A DNA stretch of 64,000 nucleotides, from the NCBI GenBank assembly GCA_027569505.1, contig JAPDFF010000083.1, forward strand, positions 1 to 64,000, given 5' to 3'. Both the position numbers and the translations under genes were made by a program. The notes under the pieces were generated by a model that ran no database searches, was not told the origin of the DNA, and worked only from the letters and a program-made list of their open reading frames with translations. Source of the DNA: Chloridium humicola. Taxonomy: Eukaryota; Ascomycota; Sordariomycetes; Chaetosphaeriales; Chaetosphaeriaceae. The number at the start of each line of letters is the position of its first letter. The stretch's first letter is position 1. Of the stretch, positions 37,133 to 45,706 are shown in pieces.

Positions 37133-37535
37133 TGTGCGGAGGATGGTTCGATCGGCTGGAGGTAAATGTTCGGAATCTCAGATCCTAGATTCCAACTGCA
37201 GCTCAAGTCGTTCGGGTTGGTGGTTGATGGGGAGACGCGCCAGGCTCTTAACGCGTCGACGCGCTGGGCACCCTTGACCCGGCCCCCACCAAAGGCGCTA
37301 TGTGGCTGCTGTGGCGTATGGGACCCACTCACCTCGATGGCAGTGGCGCTGCCCTCTTCCTCGTCTTCTTTTCAACCCCAACCCGCATGAAAGATCCATG
37401 GATGTTGAACTGTGCAACCGAGTGGTTGTGACAAATCAAGCAATACGGAACTTAAGAAATCTATAAGCCGTCTATAAACATCTATATATTTAAGAAAGGT
37501 GAAACCCAACCCAGGAACTCAAAAAACTTGAAACC
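37133..37535. other. Thymidylate synthase promoter and GT2 terminator interval
   Basis: This 403-base gap lies between two minus-strand genes. Its left part carries the MCB-type elements listed separately. Its right part, beside the GT2 stop, is AT-rich (tatata and ttaagaaa runs near 37460-37495) as expected of a polyadenylation region. Confidence 0.5.
37235..37264. promoter_or_regulatory. Cluster of MluI cell-cycle box (MCB) elements before thymidylate synthase
   Basis: A perfect MCB, ACGCGT, lies at 37251-37256 with ACGCGC on either side at 37235-37240 and 37259-37264. These are 103-132 nt upstream of the start codon. In budding and fission yeasts MBF binds clustered ACGCGT sites to induce thymidylate synthase and other DNA-synthesis genes at G1/S. 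The sites are seen directly; factor binding here is inference. Confidence 0.6.
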
Positions 37536-39257
37536 TCACGAACTCCCCGCACCTTTTACCAAGACCAGATTGCTCTTGCTCGCGGCGTTATGCTTGCAAA
37601 CATCCTTTCCTCTAAACGCCAATTCAAAGAAGGAGTAGAGCTCGACAAAGCTGTAGGCAAGAATCGTCGGCAACATCAAGACCCAATGCACCAGGCCTCT
37701 TGTAACACCCCAAACACCCTGGTTGTAATTATCCCCCGGCACAGGGAGGCACCAACGAGCGAGAACAGTGACAACAAGCAAAAACGCGTATTGCGTTCCC
37801 AAGAAGATGAAGCGGATAGTGGAAAACAGAGAATCGCTGACGAAGAGTCGATCATGTTCGGGCGCAGCCATGTTGACGAGCTGAACAAAGAAGGGGGAAA
37901 TGACCGAGAAGATGGCGCTGGCGCAGAGAACGAGTCCGTAGTAGATGAAGAAGCGCGTGGCCCAGCTGATGGACAGATAGAGCGAGGGCATCCGGTAGGT
38001 CTTGACGATAAAGTAGTGGAAGACCTCGCCGGCGCCAATGGTCCATCGGCGAACCTGCAGGGCCCATTCGCGAATTTCGTCCACGTAGTTGGCGCCAGAG
38101 GTCGGACCGTTGATAGAGATGAGATTCAGGGGCCGGATGCGGATTTCTCGTCGTGTGAGGATGGTGTAGCGGATCAAGGCGATGATGTCCTCCATCTGGT
38201 AGGCCGGGTGGGTGAAGGCGCCCTCCTCCAACAGCTTGACGCTGAGAGAGTAGTGGGACATGGGATTGATGTTCCAGGGAATCAAAACACCCATGAAGAA
38301 GAAGGTGCGCAGAACACCGGTGATGTCGACAAAGAAAGGCATCGAGTCGCGCTTGTAGACAATGATGGACTGCCAGATGGAGGAGTGGCGGTCAGCGAAG
38401 TCCAGCTTAGAGTACTCGGTCTCAAGCTCCAGCATGTACTCGGGATCGAAAACGGCGTCGCAGTCGCAGTTGGTGAAGATGTGTTCATATTTCTCGTAGT
38501 TGTAGTCGGCATCTTGACGGAGGATCTGGAGGCCCTGGCGACAGGCGTAGTTCATGTTGGAGCACTTGCCGCTGATCTCGCCAGGAATGCCCGAGGGGTG
38601 GAAGGTGACGATGAGACGGAGGAATTTGCCCTCGTACTTGGCGCAGATTTCATCGCGTTTGGCTTCCTTGTCGGGTGTGCGGCATTCCATGCCGACGATG
38701 ACGGAGAGGCGGAAAGCGGCATCCTTTTGCTGCACGAGAGAGTCCAATGTGGTTTGCAGTACGCTCATAGGTTCCTTGTACAAGGTCATGGCAACGATGT
38801 GACGAAGGGACGAGTGCTCGTTGGCCGTGGCGTCAGCTGATTCGACATCTTGGGCTTTTGTCGTCTTGAGCTCGTTCCGGCGGTTGATGGCCAGTGTTCG
38901 ACGAATGGCGCAAATGATGGCAATCAGCCAGATGAGTTGGAAAAGACCCATTGCAATGACGAAGACGATGTTGGTTACTTGGTTGACGTAGGGAATGAGA
39001 GGCATCCATATTGGAAATAGAAGAAAAATGAAGATTGTCAGGAGAAACAACAGGTTCCAGCGGACATAGCGGTTGGCTGCTTCGAGTTTTGCAGCGTTGA
39101 TGCCATTGTCTGCTGGGATATTGAGAGATGAGCCTGATGAGGAGGATAAAGGTACCTTGGGCGCTGGGCTGTCGAGAGATGAGACTGATGACGAGGAGGA
39201 AGGCATCTTGGGCCGTGGGCTGTCGAGAGATGACCCTGATAAAGAGGATGAAGGCAT
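37536..39257 (-). CDS. GT2 family processive membrane glycosyltransferase
   Basis: This intron-free gene encodes 573 residues of a chitin/hyaluronan/cellulose synthase-like polysaccharide synthase. The ATG at 39257 is the first in frame. The first 50 residues are three 17-residue Ser/Pro-rich repeats (PKMPSSSxSxSSLDS type). Two membrane helices follow (WNLLFLLTIFIFLLFPIWM, IVFVIAMGLFQLIWLIAII), then the GT-A domain with HIVAMTLYKEP, SGKCSNMNYA and the DCDAVFD acidic motif. The QVRRW motif sits after REWALQ and marks processive synthases. Three to four C-terminal helices complete the channel. It resembles the fungal type 2 GTs needed for hyphal extension, but the polymer made cannot be told from the sequence. 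The N-terminal repeat and an upstream homopolymer are discussed under findings. Confidence 0.88.
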   Translation of the reverse strand: MPSSSLSGSSLDSPRPKMPSSSSSVSSLDSPAPKVPLSSSSGSSLNIPADNGINAAKLEAANRYVRWNLLFLLTIFIFLLFPIWMPLIPYVNQVTNIVFVIAMGLFQLIWLIAIICAIRRTLAINRRNELKTTKAQDVESADATANEHSSLRHIVAMTLYKEPMSVLQTTLDSLVQQKDAAFRLSVIVGMECRTPDKEAKRDEICAKYEGKFLRLIVTFHPSGIPGEISGKCSNMNYACRQGLQILRQDADYNYEKYEHIFTNCDCDAVFDPEYMLELETEYSKLDFADRHSSIWQSIIVYKRDSMPFFVDITGVLRTFFFMGVLIPWNINPMSHYSLSVKLLEEGAFTHPAYQMEDIIALIRYTILTRREIRIRPLNLISINGPTSGANYVDEIREWALQVRRWTIGAGEVFHYFIVKTYRMPSLYLSISWATRFFIYYGLVLCASAIFSVISPFFVQLVNMAAPEHDRLFVSDSLFSTIRFIFLGTQYAFLLVVTVLARWCLPVPGDNYNQGVWGVTRGLVHWVLMLPTILAYSFVELYSFFELAFRGKDVCKHNAASKSNLVLVKGAGSS

Positions 39258-39275
39258 TTTGGGGGGGGGGGGGGT
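39123..39275. repeat. Three tandem 51-nt units, the outermost ending in a G14 tract
   Basis: Units at 39123-39173, 39174-39224 and 39225-39275 each begin gagagatga and encode 17 residues of the GT2 N-terminus on the minus strand. In the third unit the part matching cttgggcgctgggctgtc is replaced by a run of 14 G at 39261-39274. That run lies 3 nt upstream of the presumed start codon on the coding strand, where it reads C14. Confidence 0.85.
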
Positions 39276-39997
39276 TCCTCTCAAGAATCAAGAGCTGAAG
39301 AGTTCAATTCTCGAGGGCAGTAACCAGCTTGGAGGGAGTTCTTGTTTTCCTCTGTTTGTATCTGCCAAGTGTGTGCGTACTCGTTGTTTACAATCTCCAC
39401 CTTCAGTGCTCCATGATTCAACTTGCTGCCTGCCATTACATGGCAAAAAAAAGGAAGTTGAATATTGACTGCTAGTCTAGCCTCCTATTGATTTGATTCT
39501 GGGACCATTTGGTCCATTTCTTGCGCCTCCTCCGTTGTCCCTGCAGACTCTGTCATTGTTTCCCAATTTTTAATCCCCAGTGCTCCATAATTCAGCTGGC
39601 TAAATGTCAATACATGGACAAAAAAAAAGTCTAGGCCCTGATCAGGCTTGGTGTTGCAGGGGTATAGATAAATTTGACCCCAGTCAGAATGGTCCTTGCT
39701 ACACTTGGCATTACAACTATCATTCAGCTGGACCGTCGGACCGTCGGCGAGTGCGGAGCCCTCAGCCAGCCGCAATGCCATCCAGGTCGCCCTGAAACCG
39801 CTGAAGGAATTCAAGGAAGCCGCACCATGAAAGCATCGCGAGATCTGACGCGATGCGCCAGAACGTGCAAGCCCCAAGCTGCCGCTTTCTAGTTTGTGGA
39901 GGTACAGCACATGGGAGACCATGAGACAACATGAAGCGCAAGAAGAGTCACTTTTCCCATTGTTATTATCCAAGGGCTTGTCGAAGTATAATACTGG
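39258..39997. other. GT2 upstream region with a degenerate direct duplication
   Basis: No gene is recognised. Two related segments lie at about 39379-39452 and 39552-39628. Both contain ttgttt, a cagtgctccat block, attca, ttacatgg or tacatgg and an A8-A9 run. They are about 174 bases apart and imperfect. Confidence 0.5.
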
Positions 39998-40519
39998 TGG
40001 GCTGAGAATCGTCCATATCTCGTCGACCGGGGCATCGTCTCGCTCGCAGTTCACCAAACAAGGAACAACGAAAAGCTCCTCTCTCCCGACTCCTTCGGCA
40101 TCTTCCCCCTCAAACTGGCGGCCATGGGCCTGAACCAGCTCCCATTCCCTAGGCCTGGCCGATGGGTGGTCGAAAACAACTCATTTCTTCCTCCTCAGCT
40201 GGCTTTTATGCTTTAGCGGTGACAAGTCAATCGAGCTGCCGACGACAGGTTTGAACTCGCCCTAGAGGGTGTGCGTCGATGATGTGGAGACGGATGGCGG
40301 CTATCAATACTTTGTGAAGCGCTTCCGCAACATCAGTGATGACGAGACGGGGAAAAAGCTCCTGCCGAGTATAACGAGCTGCTCGCACGCGTCCCTGACG
40401 ACCCTCGCTGCAACACTACCAGCCTGGCCTACGTCACCGCAGCCGCCGCGTGGCACAAGCGGCTCTGTCGAGCCGAAGTTGTAGAAGGATTCTTGGGCTG
40501 GTTGTTTGGTGAGGTGTAA
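39998..40519 (+). pseudogene. Decayed gene of unknown family
   Basis: The plus strand holds protein-like sequence broken across frames. From 39998 one frame reads AENRPYLVDRGIVSLAV, then NEKLLSPDSFGIFPLKLAAMGLNQLP and WVVENNSFLPPQLAFML before stops near 40215. It resumes as RFELALEG near 40250. Another frame reads VDDVETDGGYQYFVKRFRNISDDETGKKLL from 40269. After a further shift near 40365 comes EYNELLARVPDDPRCNTTSLAYVTAAAAWHKR, ending in LGWLFGEV and a stop at 40517. At least two frameshifts and several stops are needed to explain this. I do not recognise the family. Introns alone do not repair the frame with the splice sites I can see. Confidence 0.5.
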
Positions 40520-40779
40520 GTGGGGTATCGGACTCCAAGAGGATGTTTTGCTCGGTGAGGGAGGCTTGGGCGACGGCGTTGTTGGGGAGAGACTGTAACG
40601 TTGTCGATGGAGGAGCGGCCCAGCGGGCCTGCGCTGCCGGTGGGGGAGCCGGAGAGCAGACCGAGCAAATACCTGATCATTGGAGGTTGATATGATGTGC
40701 GCAAAAGGATTCTTCCCTTGTCGTCGTGTCGCTTAGCGTTGTAACTTGTCCGCATTAGCTTCGGTCTCACTCTCCCCTT

Positions 40780-42083
40780 TCAAGCCCTTTGAAATTTATC
40801 TACAAGATGTCTGTCGCCCAGTGGATATGAGGTTACCCAAGCTACTCGTATTCCCCTTGAAAAAAGCCGAGTATTGAAAATACGCCCATTCCAACACGTT
40901 GTTCAGTGCCTAGGCCACTTCCTCTCAATGGGCTTCTTCTTCCTGATATAGATCGTCGGGTCGCAGGTAACAAAGCCACTGCCCGGATGTCGATGGTACA
41001 CATCGTAGAACTGGCTCAGCCAGTGGGTTGGGCCATAGTCACTGCGAGAGTTAGTTGGTGTTACATGACCTTGCACTGCCAGGGAAAAGGATGGTCTTAC
41101 CCCCAGAAAATACTCTCCACACTCTTCACGTCTTGGTCAGCCCCGTCATGCCAGTACGTGAACTCCTTGAAGATTGCCCCCGGCTGGAGATTGGCCTCCT
41201 GGATAACCTGAAACACGCTGTTGTTGAGCGTGGAGTCAACGACCAGCGTATGTTTGTCAATCTTGAGTATGCCCTCCTTGATGTACGCTTCGGGGTTGTA
41301 CGGGACGAGGTTCTCCTTGTCGCGCAGTTTTGGCTTTATCGTGGGCACTCCGAGGTCGTCCTCGGTGGGTATCTCGAACGTTGTGAATGGTATGTCATGC
41401 AGTTTCAACTTTTGGAGTTTCGTCAGGGACCTGGCAATGTCCATGAGGAAGAGGTTCCTCCACTTGGGTATGTGCGACGGCCCTGTGTAGCGGCCGTCGG
41501 CCTCCCGACCAAGTATCGTTTGCCGGGTAAAATGGATGATCTTGTAAATTTTGACGTCCGCTTGCTTTAGACTTTGGTGGAAAGCTGATACCATCTTCGG
41601 GTTCTCATACTCTTTCTGAAGTGGCCTGAGGAAGTGGCGGCTGCCGGAGGTTTGGGATGAAACGTCGTAAAACGCGAATTCCTCGCGGTGTATCCTCTCC
41701 ATAAATTTGTCGAGGGGGCCGAGGTGCGAATCCGCTGGAGTCTTGGATGACCTCTTGAAGTACTCGCTGCGGAATAGAGGCTTTGGTAGGGATTCCAAAA
41801 AGTCGCATATCCTGATGTGTGTCAGCATGTAGTCCCTAGATCAGCTATCATCGACCCGGTGCCATACGTACTCTTTCTCACTTGCATTCCACCCTGCATC
41901 ACCAAATTTCCCTTCTTGTGCAGCCTGAAAAGCTCGGTAGATATGCTCCGGCACCTCCAGGTCGTCATTGACGAGGTACTTGGTGCGTGCTGTGACCCAT
42001 TTGCGCTCACTATATGTTAACGCAATGATGTCGCCAGGTTTAATCTTCCTGACGCCTAGGTTGCAACTTTTTTCTTCGGCCAT
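40780..42083 (-). CDS. Unknown protein, three exons
   Basis: Minus-strand exons 42083-41872, 41811-41101 and 41041-40780 join in frame to give 394 residues. Junction signals are gtacgt...ctgacacacatcag and gtaaga...ctcgcag. The N-terminus (MAEEKSCNLGVRKIKPGDIIALTYSERKWVTA) looks like a small beta-barrel or KOW-like segment. The middle is rich in charged residues (REEFAFYDVSSQTSG, KQADVKIYKIIHFTR). The third exon contains DYGPTHWLSQFYDVYHRHPG and a KKKPIER basic patch. No signal peptide or membrane helix is visible and the family is not recognised. The last exon's C-terminal 50 residues look less protein-like than the rest, so the true end could differ. Confidence 0.65.
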
Positions 42084-42978
42084 GTTGAATGTCTGGATTG
42101 CCGTTCGTCTGGTCGTTGGCAATGCCCTCAAATGAATGTGTGGAGGTTTTTGACTTTGATAGGGAGGACGCCTGGGTGCGCCCCCTGAGAGTGTGGCTGT
42201 GCAAGCAGGTTTGCTGCATACACTGTCGCAGCGGAGACGGTCGGCGTCAAGTGGCGACAGGGAAAGTTTTACATTCTTAGTGACCATGAAAATGTTGGGC
42301 TAAGTCTCAGCGCGTTTGTTTGCCTTGATTTAAACCGTGGATGGTGCGTTGTTCTCGGACCTTGGCCTCGTGACAAAGATGGCCAGATGACGAAGCCTGA
42401 CGCCATGGCCCATTGTCCGCACTGCCCTCGCTGTTGGCGGCAGTGTCACTGGGAGCGAGTGAAATCATGTTTGCTGTTGAAGAATTCGGCGGTTCTTTGA
42501 GAGCGCTGGTCTGTTGGCCTGTTGGCCCATTGGACGACTGATCACTTTGGTCATTTGATGTTGAGTGGCTCAGGGCTGCCCGCGGGCGGCGGCTGGTGAA
42601 CCAACTGCATCGCAACCTGATGTCCAGAAAGGCCCGCAGCAAAAGGCCCGGCGCTTGTGAGCAAACTACGTGATAGCGCTTGCAAGGGTGCTGGATGCAG
42701 TACCCAGTCCCTAATGCCTTTTCGAGAAAGCTTTCAGTTGAGTCTTTGTAACCCTGTTCTTAAGACTTAAGAACACATGAGGTCTCGTAATCCCTGTTGT
42801 CAAGACTCAACCACCAGTTCCAATCCGGAGATGCCCACCACAACTGTCATCACAACTTACACAAAAGGTGAACAAGCAGGTACTCGCCCAGGCAAACCTT
42901 TTACAACCGGAAATAAAAAAGTAACGTTAAGTCTAAATGAAGACCTCTGCAACTCGCAAAATGCAAAGAGAATGGCCA
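42084..42978. other. Intergenic region between two minus-strand genes
   Basis: No coding sequence is recognised in this 0.9 kb stretch. Next to the tRNA, AAAA at 42958-42961 reads TTTT on the minus strand and fits an RNA polymerase III terminator. Confidence 0.5.
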
Positions 42979-43059
42979 CGATCCACCCAGGGCTCGAACC
43001 TGGAACCTCCTGATATACAGATTCGTAGTCAGACGCGCTTCCAATTACGCCAGCGGACC
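42979..43059 (-). tRNA. tRNA-Arg(ACG) with 8-nt intron
   Basis: On the minus strand the acceptor stem GGTCCGC pairs with GTGGATC using two G-U pairs. A D-arm (GCG...GCG type) follows. The anticodon arm is TCTGA-CTACGAA-TCAGG with an 8-nt insertion (ATCTGTAT) just after the base 3' of the anticodon, the canonical intron position. The anticodon ACG (inosine-modified) reads CGN arginine codons. The T-arm CCAGG-TTCGAGC-CCTGG is perfect. The gene ends with discriminator G and a T4 terminator about 17 nt downstream. Confidence 0.9.
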
Positions 43060-44332
43060 TTGTTGAAGCTGTGACGCCGGTATCGTGGTTGAGGAATGGG
43101 TGCCAGAGGGTGTCCTGGGTGTGGCGGTGGAGTTCGTCGCGAAGGTTTCGACTTCTGAGCGGAAATGTGCGAACTTGGTGGATACTCCAGGGATAGCCAC
43201 CATACGAGGCGACGAGAACGAGAAAAACTCTGAAGAGAAGGTGCCCGAAGGTCGAGTTCGCGATGCACGCGTTTCCGCGGTCGAAGGAGGTTGTCGGAGG
43301 AAAGAACGATCGAGACTCGGGTCAAGGAACACGAGACAGGTTTCACCGTTTCGGATGCCCGGACCCTAACCCTTCGCTGGATGAAGTGGCACCGGCCTCG
43401 CAGGTTAAGGCTGCGTCGATCTGCCAGGTCGTTAATATAAGGTTAGACAGGACTTATGAGGGATTATACCGATCCAGCGCGCTGGGTGCCTATCGATGAT
43501 GCAAAGGCGCAGTTGCTTCGTTCTTTGCCGTCTGTCCATGGCCATCGCAGCTCGGATGACGTTTCTGGCCTGGACCCAAGTGGGACGCCGTCCATTCAGG
43601 GACCGGGTTGTTGTACACCCCCGCCCCTGAATTGACAACCCCGCGCATGAAAGCGGCGACGAATGGCTGATCGCCTGAAAATTTGGCATCAGATCATGTC
43701 TGGTACAGCTGGCGTTCTGGTCCTGGAATTATCGAGTTCGCAACACTCGATACGGGCACATGGGCCTTGGGAGCGCCAGAACATCCCCCAAAATAACCCC
43801 AAAATACATAGTACACCGCAAGATCCCGGAACACGGGTGTTCCCGCCGCGGAGATGTGGTGGGAATCGGCACTCTCCCGGGGACGGTGTTGGGTGCTGGC
43901 CGGGAGAGCTGAGTCAGCCCATTTTCTTAGCAATTGTGAGCTGATGCCCCTGTTGCGACCTGGAATCCCCGCGAAAAATGCTGGACGAGCCGCCCCCGCC
44001 TGGCCAATCGAGGCATCCCAATTCCTCATCACCCATCCAAGAAACCCAGGAAACCGGGACGCAACGTCGAGGCAACCACCGGCCCTCGGAGATGCGTAAT
44101 CCTGCGTCGATCGAACGGCTCGCCCGGTGGTTCCACCACCGCCGGGGACGTCAGGCGAGACCGCGGAGTGCAACCGCGAGCGAAAATCGCGACGGCGGGT
44201 GTGGGTGAGAGGATGAGGCTTGTTGACGGCCGCGCCGGCGGGCGATCGGGTGGGGCTCCAAGATAAATACCGCCCGGGTCCCACGAGGTAGTCCAGGTAG
44301 AGCAGATCCGCACCGACATATATAAGACGACC
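43060..44332. other. Flavohemoglobin upstream region
   Basis: No gene is recognised in 1.27 kb. Short open frames on both strands are Arg/Pro-rich and composition-driven. The proximal end has the TATA-like element listed next. Confidence 0.5.
44319..44325 (+). promoter_or_regulatory. TATA-box-like element 8 nt before the first flavohemoglobin ATG
   Basis: TATATAA lies at 44319-44325, with the first ATG at 44333. If it is a working TATA box, transcripts would begin inside the presequence, leaving the ATG at 44435 as first start codon. It could also be a chance AT-rich patch in the leader. Confidence 0.4.
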
Positions 44333-45706
44333 ATGAACACCTTCCTTCCCCAGCTTCTGAAGAGAGGAGTCCAGAGAGGAGGCATCAGACTCACCACACA
44401 AACCCAGATCCGCCGCTTATCAGCATCCCCCATCATGGCTGCCGTCACCGCAAACCAGATCGCCATCGTCAAGGCGACAGCGCCCGTCCTCAAGGAGCAT
44501 GGCGTCAAGATCACCACTGTCTTCTACGAGAACATGATCCGTGAAAACCCCGACCTCAACAACATCTTCAGCACCACCAGCCAGACCACCGGCCGCCAGC
44601 CGCGCGCCCTTGCCGGCGCCGTGCTCGGCTACGCCACGTACATCGACGACCTCCCCAAGCTCTCCCACGCCGTCCAGCGCATCGCCCACAAGCACGTCTC
44701 GCTGCAGGTCACCCCTGAGCAGTACGACATCGTCGGCAAGTACCTGATCCAGGCCATCGGACAGGTTCTCGGCGAGGCCGCCACCCCGGACATCGTCGAC
44801 GCGTGGATCGCCGCCTACGGCCAGCTCGCCAGCGTCTTTATCAACCTTGAGAGCGACATGTACAAGGCCAACGCGGCCGAAAACTGGGTCGGCTGGCGCA
44901 AGTTCCGCATCGCCAAGAAGGTCGCCGAGAGCTCGCTCATCACCTCCTTCTACCTCGCCCCTGTTGACGGCGGCCGTCTGCCCAAGTTCCTGCCCGGCCA
45001 GTACATCAGCGTGCAGGTCCCTGTCCCGGAGCTCGGCTACCTCCAGAGCCGGCAGTACTCCCTGTCCGAGGGCCCCGTCGAGAACGGCGAGTACTACCGC
45101 ATCAGCGTCAAGAAGGAGGACGCGGCCGAGGCGGGTATCCCCGGCCTGATCTCCAACATGCTGCACGGCAAGTTCAACGTCGGCGACGAGGTTGAGGTCT
45201 CCCACCCCCAGGGCGAGTTCTTTGTCGACCCCGCCGACGCCTCCAAGACCGGCGTGCCCGCCGTGCTCATCTCCGCCGGCGTCGGCGCCACCCCGCTCAA
45301 GTCCATCCTCGACAGCCTGACCTCCGGCCCCGGCCGCAAGGCCCCCGCCGTCACCCGCCCCGTCTCGTGGATCCACTCGGCCCGCTCCAGCGCCATGCAG
45401 CCGTTCGGCGAGGCCGTGCGCCAGACGTGCCGCGAGAATGAGAACGTGAAGGCGAACGTGTTCCTGGCCAATGTTGGGGCGGAGGACCAGGTCGGTGTGA
45501 CCTATGAGTTTGGGTCGATGCGCATGGACTTGGCAAAGTTGGATAAGGAGAAGGATCTGTTCCTTGGGAACGAGAAGGCTGAGTACTTCCTGTGCGGCCC
45601 GGAGCCGTTCATGGTGGATACGCGCGCCACGCTGGTCAGCATGGGCGTGGATCAGAACAGGATCTTCTTGGAGTTGTTTGATACTGGCGATGTTCCGCCT
45701 ATGTAA
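44333..45706 (+). CDS. fhb: Flavohemoglobin (nitric oxide dioxygenase)
   Basis: This enzyme converts nitric oxide to nitrate with O2 and NAD(P)H. The gene is intron-free and encodes 457 residues. Residues 1-34 (MNTFLPQLLKRGVQRGGIRLTTQTQIRRLS) are basic and lack acidic residues, a likely mitochondrial presequence; Met-35 would start a 423-residue cytosolic form. The globin domain (about 40-180) includes IVKATAPVLKEHGVKITTVFYENM and AHKHVSLQVTPEQYDIVGKYL, with the proximal histidine in the latter. The FAD-binding domain has PGQYISVQVP and SRQYSLSEGP. The NAD domain has SAGVGATPLKSIL and the C-terminal FLCGPEPFM. All signature blocks are intact. The long open frame on the opposite strand is a codon-bias shadow. 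Confidence 0.95.
   Translation: MNTFLPQLLKRGVQRGGIRLTTQTQIRRLSASPIMAAVTANQIAIVKATAPVLKEHGVKITTVFYENMIRENPDLNNIFSTTSQTTGRQPRALAGAVLGYATYIDDLPKLSHAVQRIAHKHVSLQVTPEQYDIVGKYLIQAIGQVLGEAATPDIVDAWIAAYGQLASVFINLESDMYKANAAENWVGWRKFRIAKKVAESSLITSFYLAPVDGGRLPKFLPGQYISVQVPVPELGYLQSRQYSLSEGPVENGEYYRISVKKEDAAEAGIPGLISNMLHGKFNVGDEVEVSHPQGEFFVDPADASKTGVPAVLISAGVGATPLKSILDSLTSGPGRKAPAVTRPVSWIHSARSSAMQPFGEAVRQTCRENENVKANVFLANVGAEDQVGVTYEFGSMRMDLAKLDKEKDLFLGNEKAEYFLCGPEPFMVDTRATLVSMGVDQNRIFLELFDTGDVPPM

Noticed and set aside
37590..38840. 416-codon plus-strand open frame opposite the GT2 gene
   Set aside because: It is an antisense shadow produced by codon bias of the GT2 synthase, whose own frame has all family motifs.
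39276..39284. Nine-codon upstream extension of the GT2 gene through the poly-C tract
   Set aside because: It would need a TTG start; the first ATG in frame is at 39257.
40240..40262. tRNA T-arm-like sequence (ggtttgaactcgcc)
   Set aside because: No acceptor stem or anticodon arm can be folded around it, and it lies inside the gene relic.
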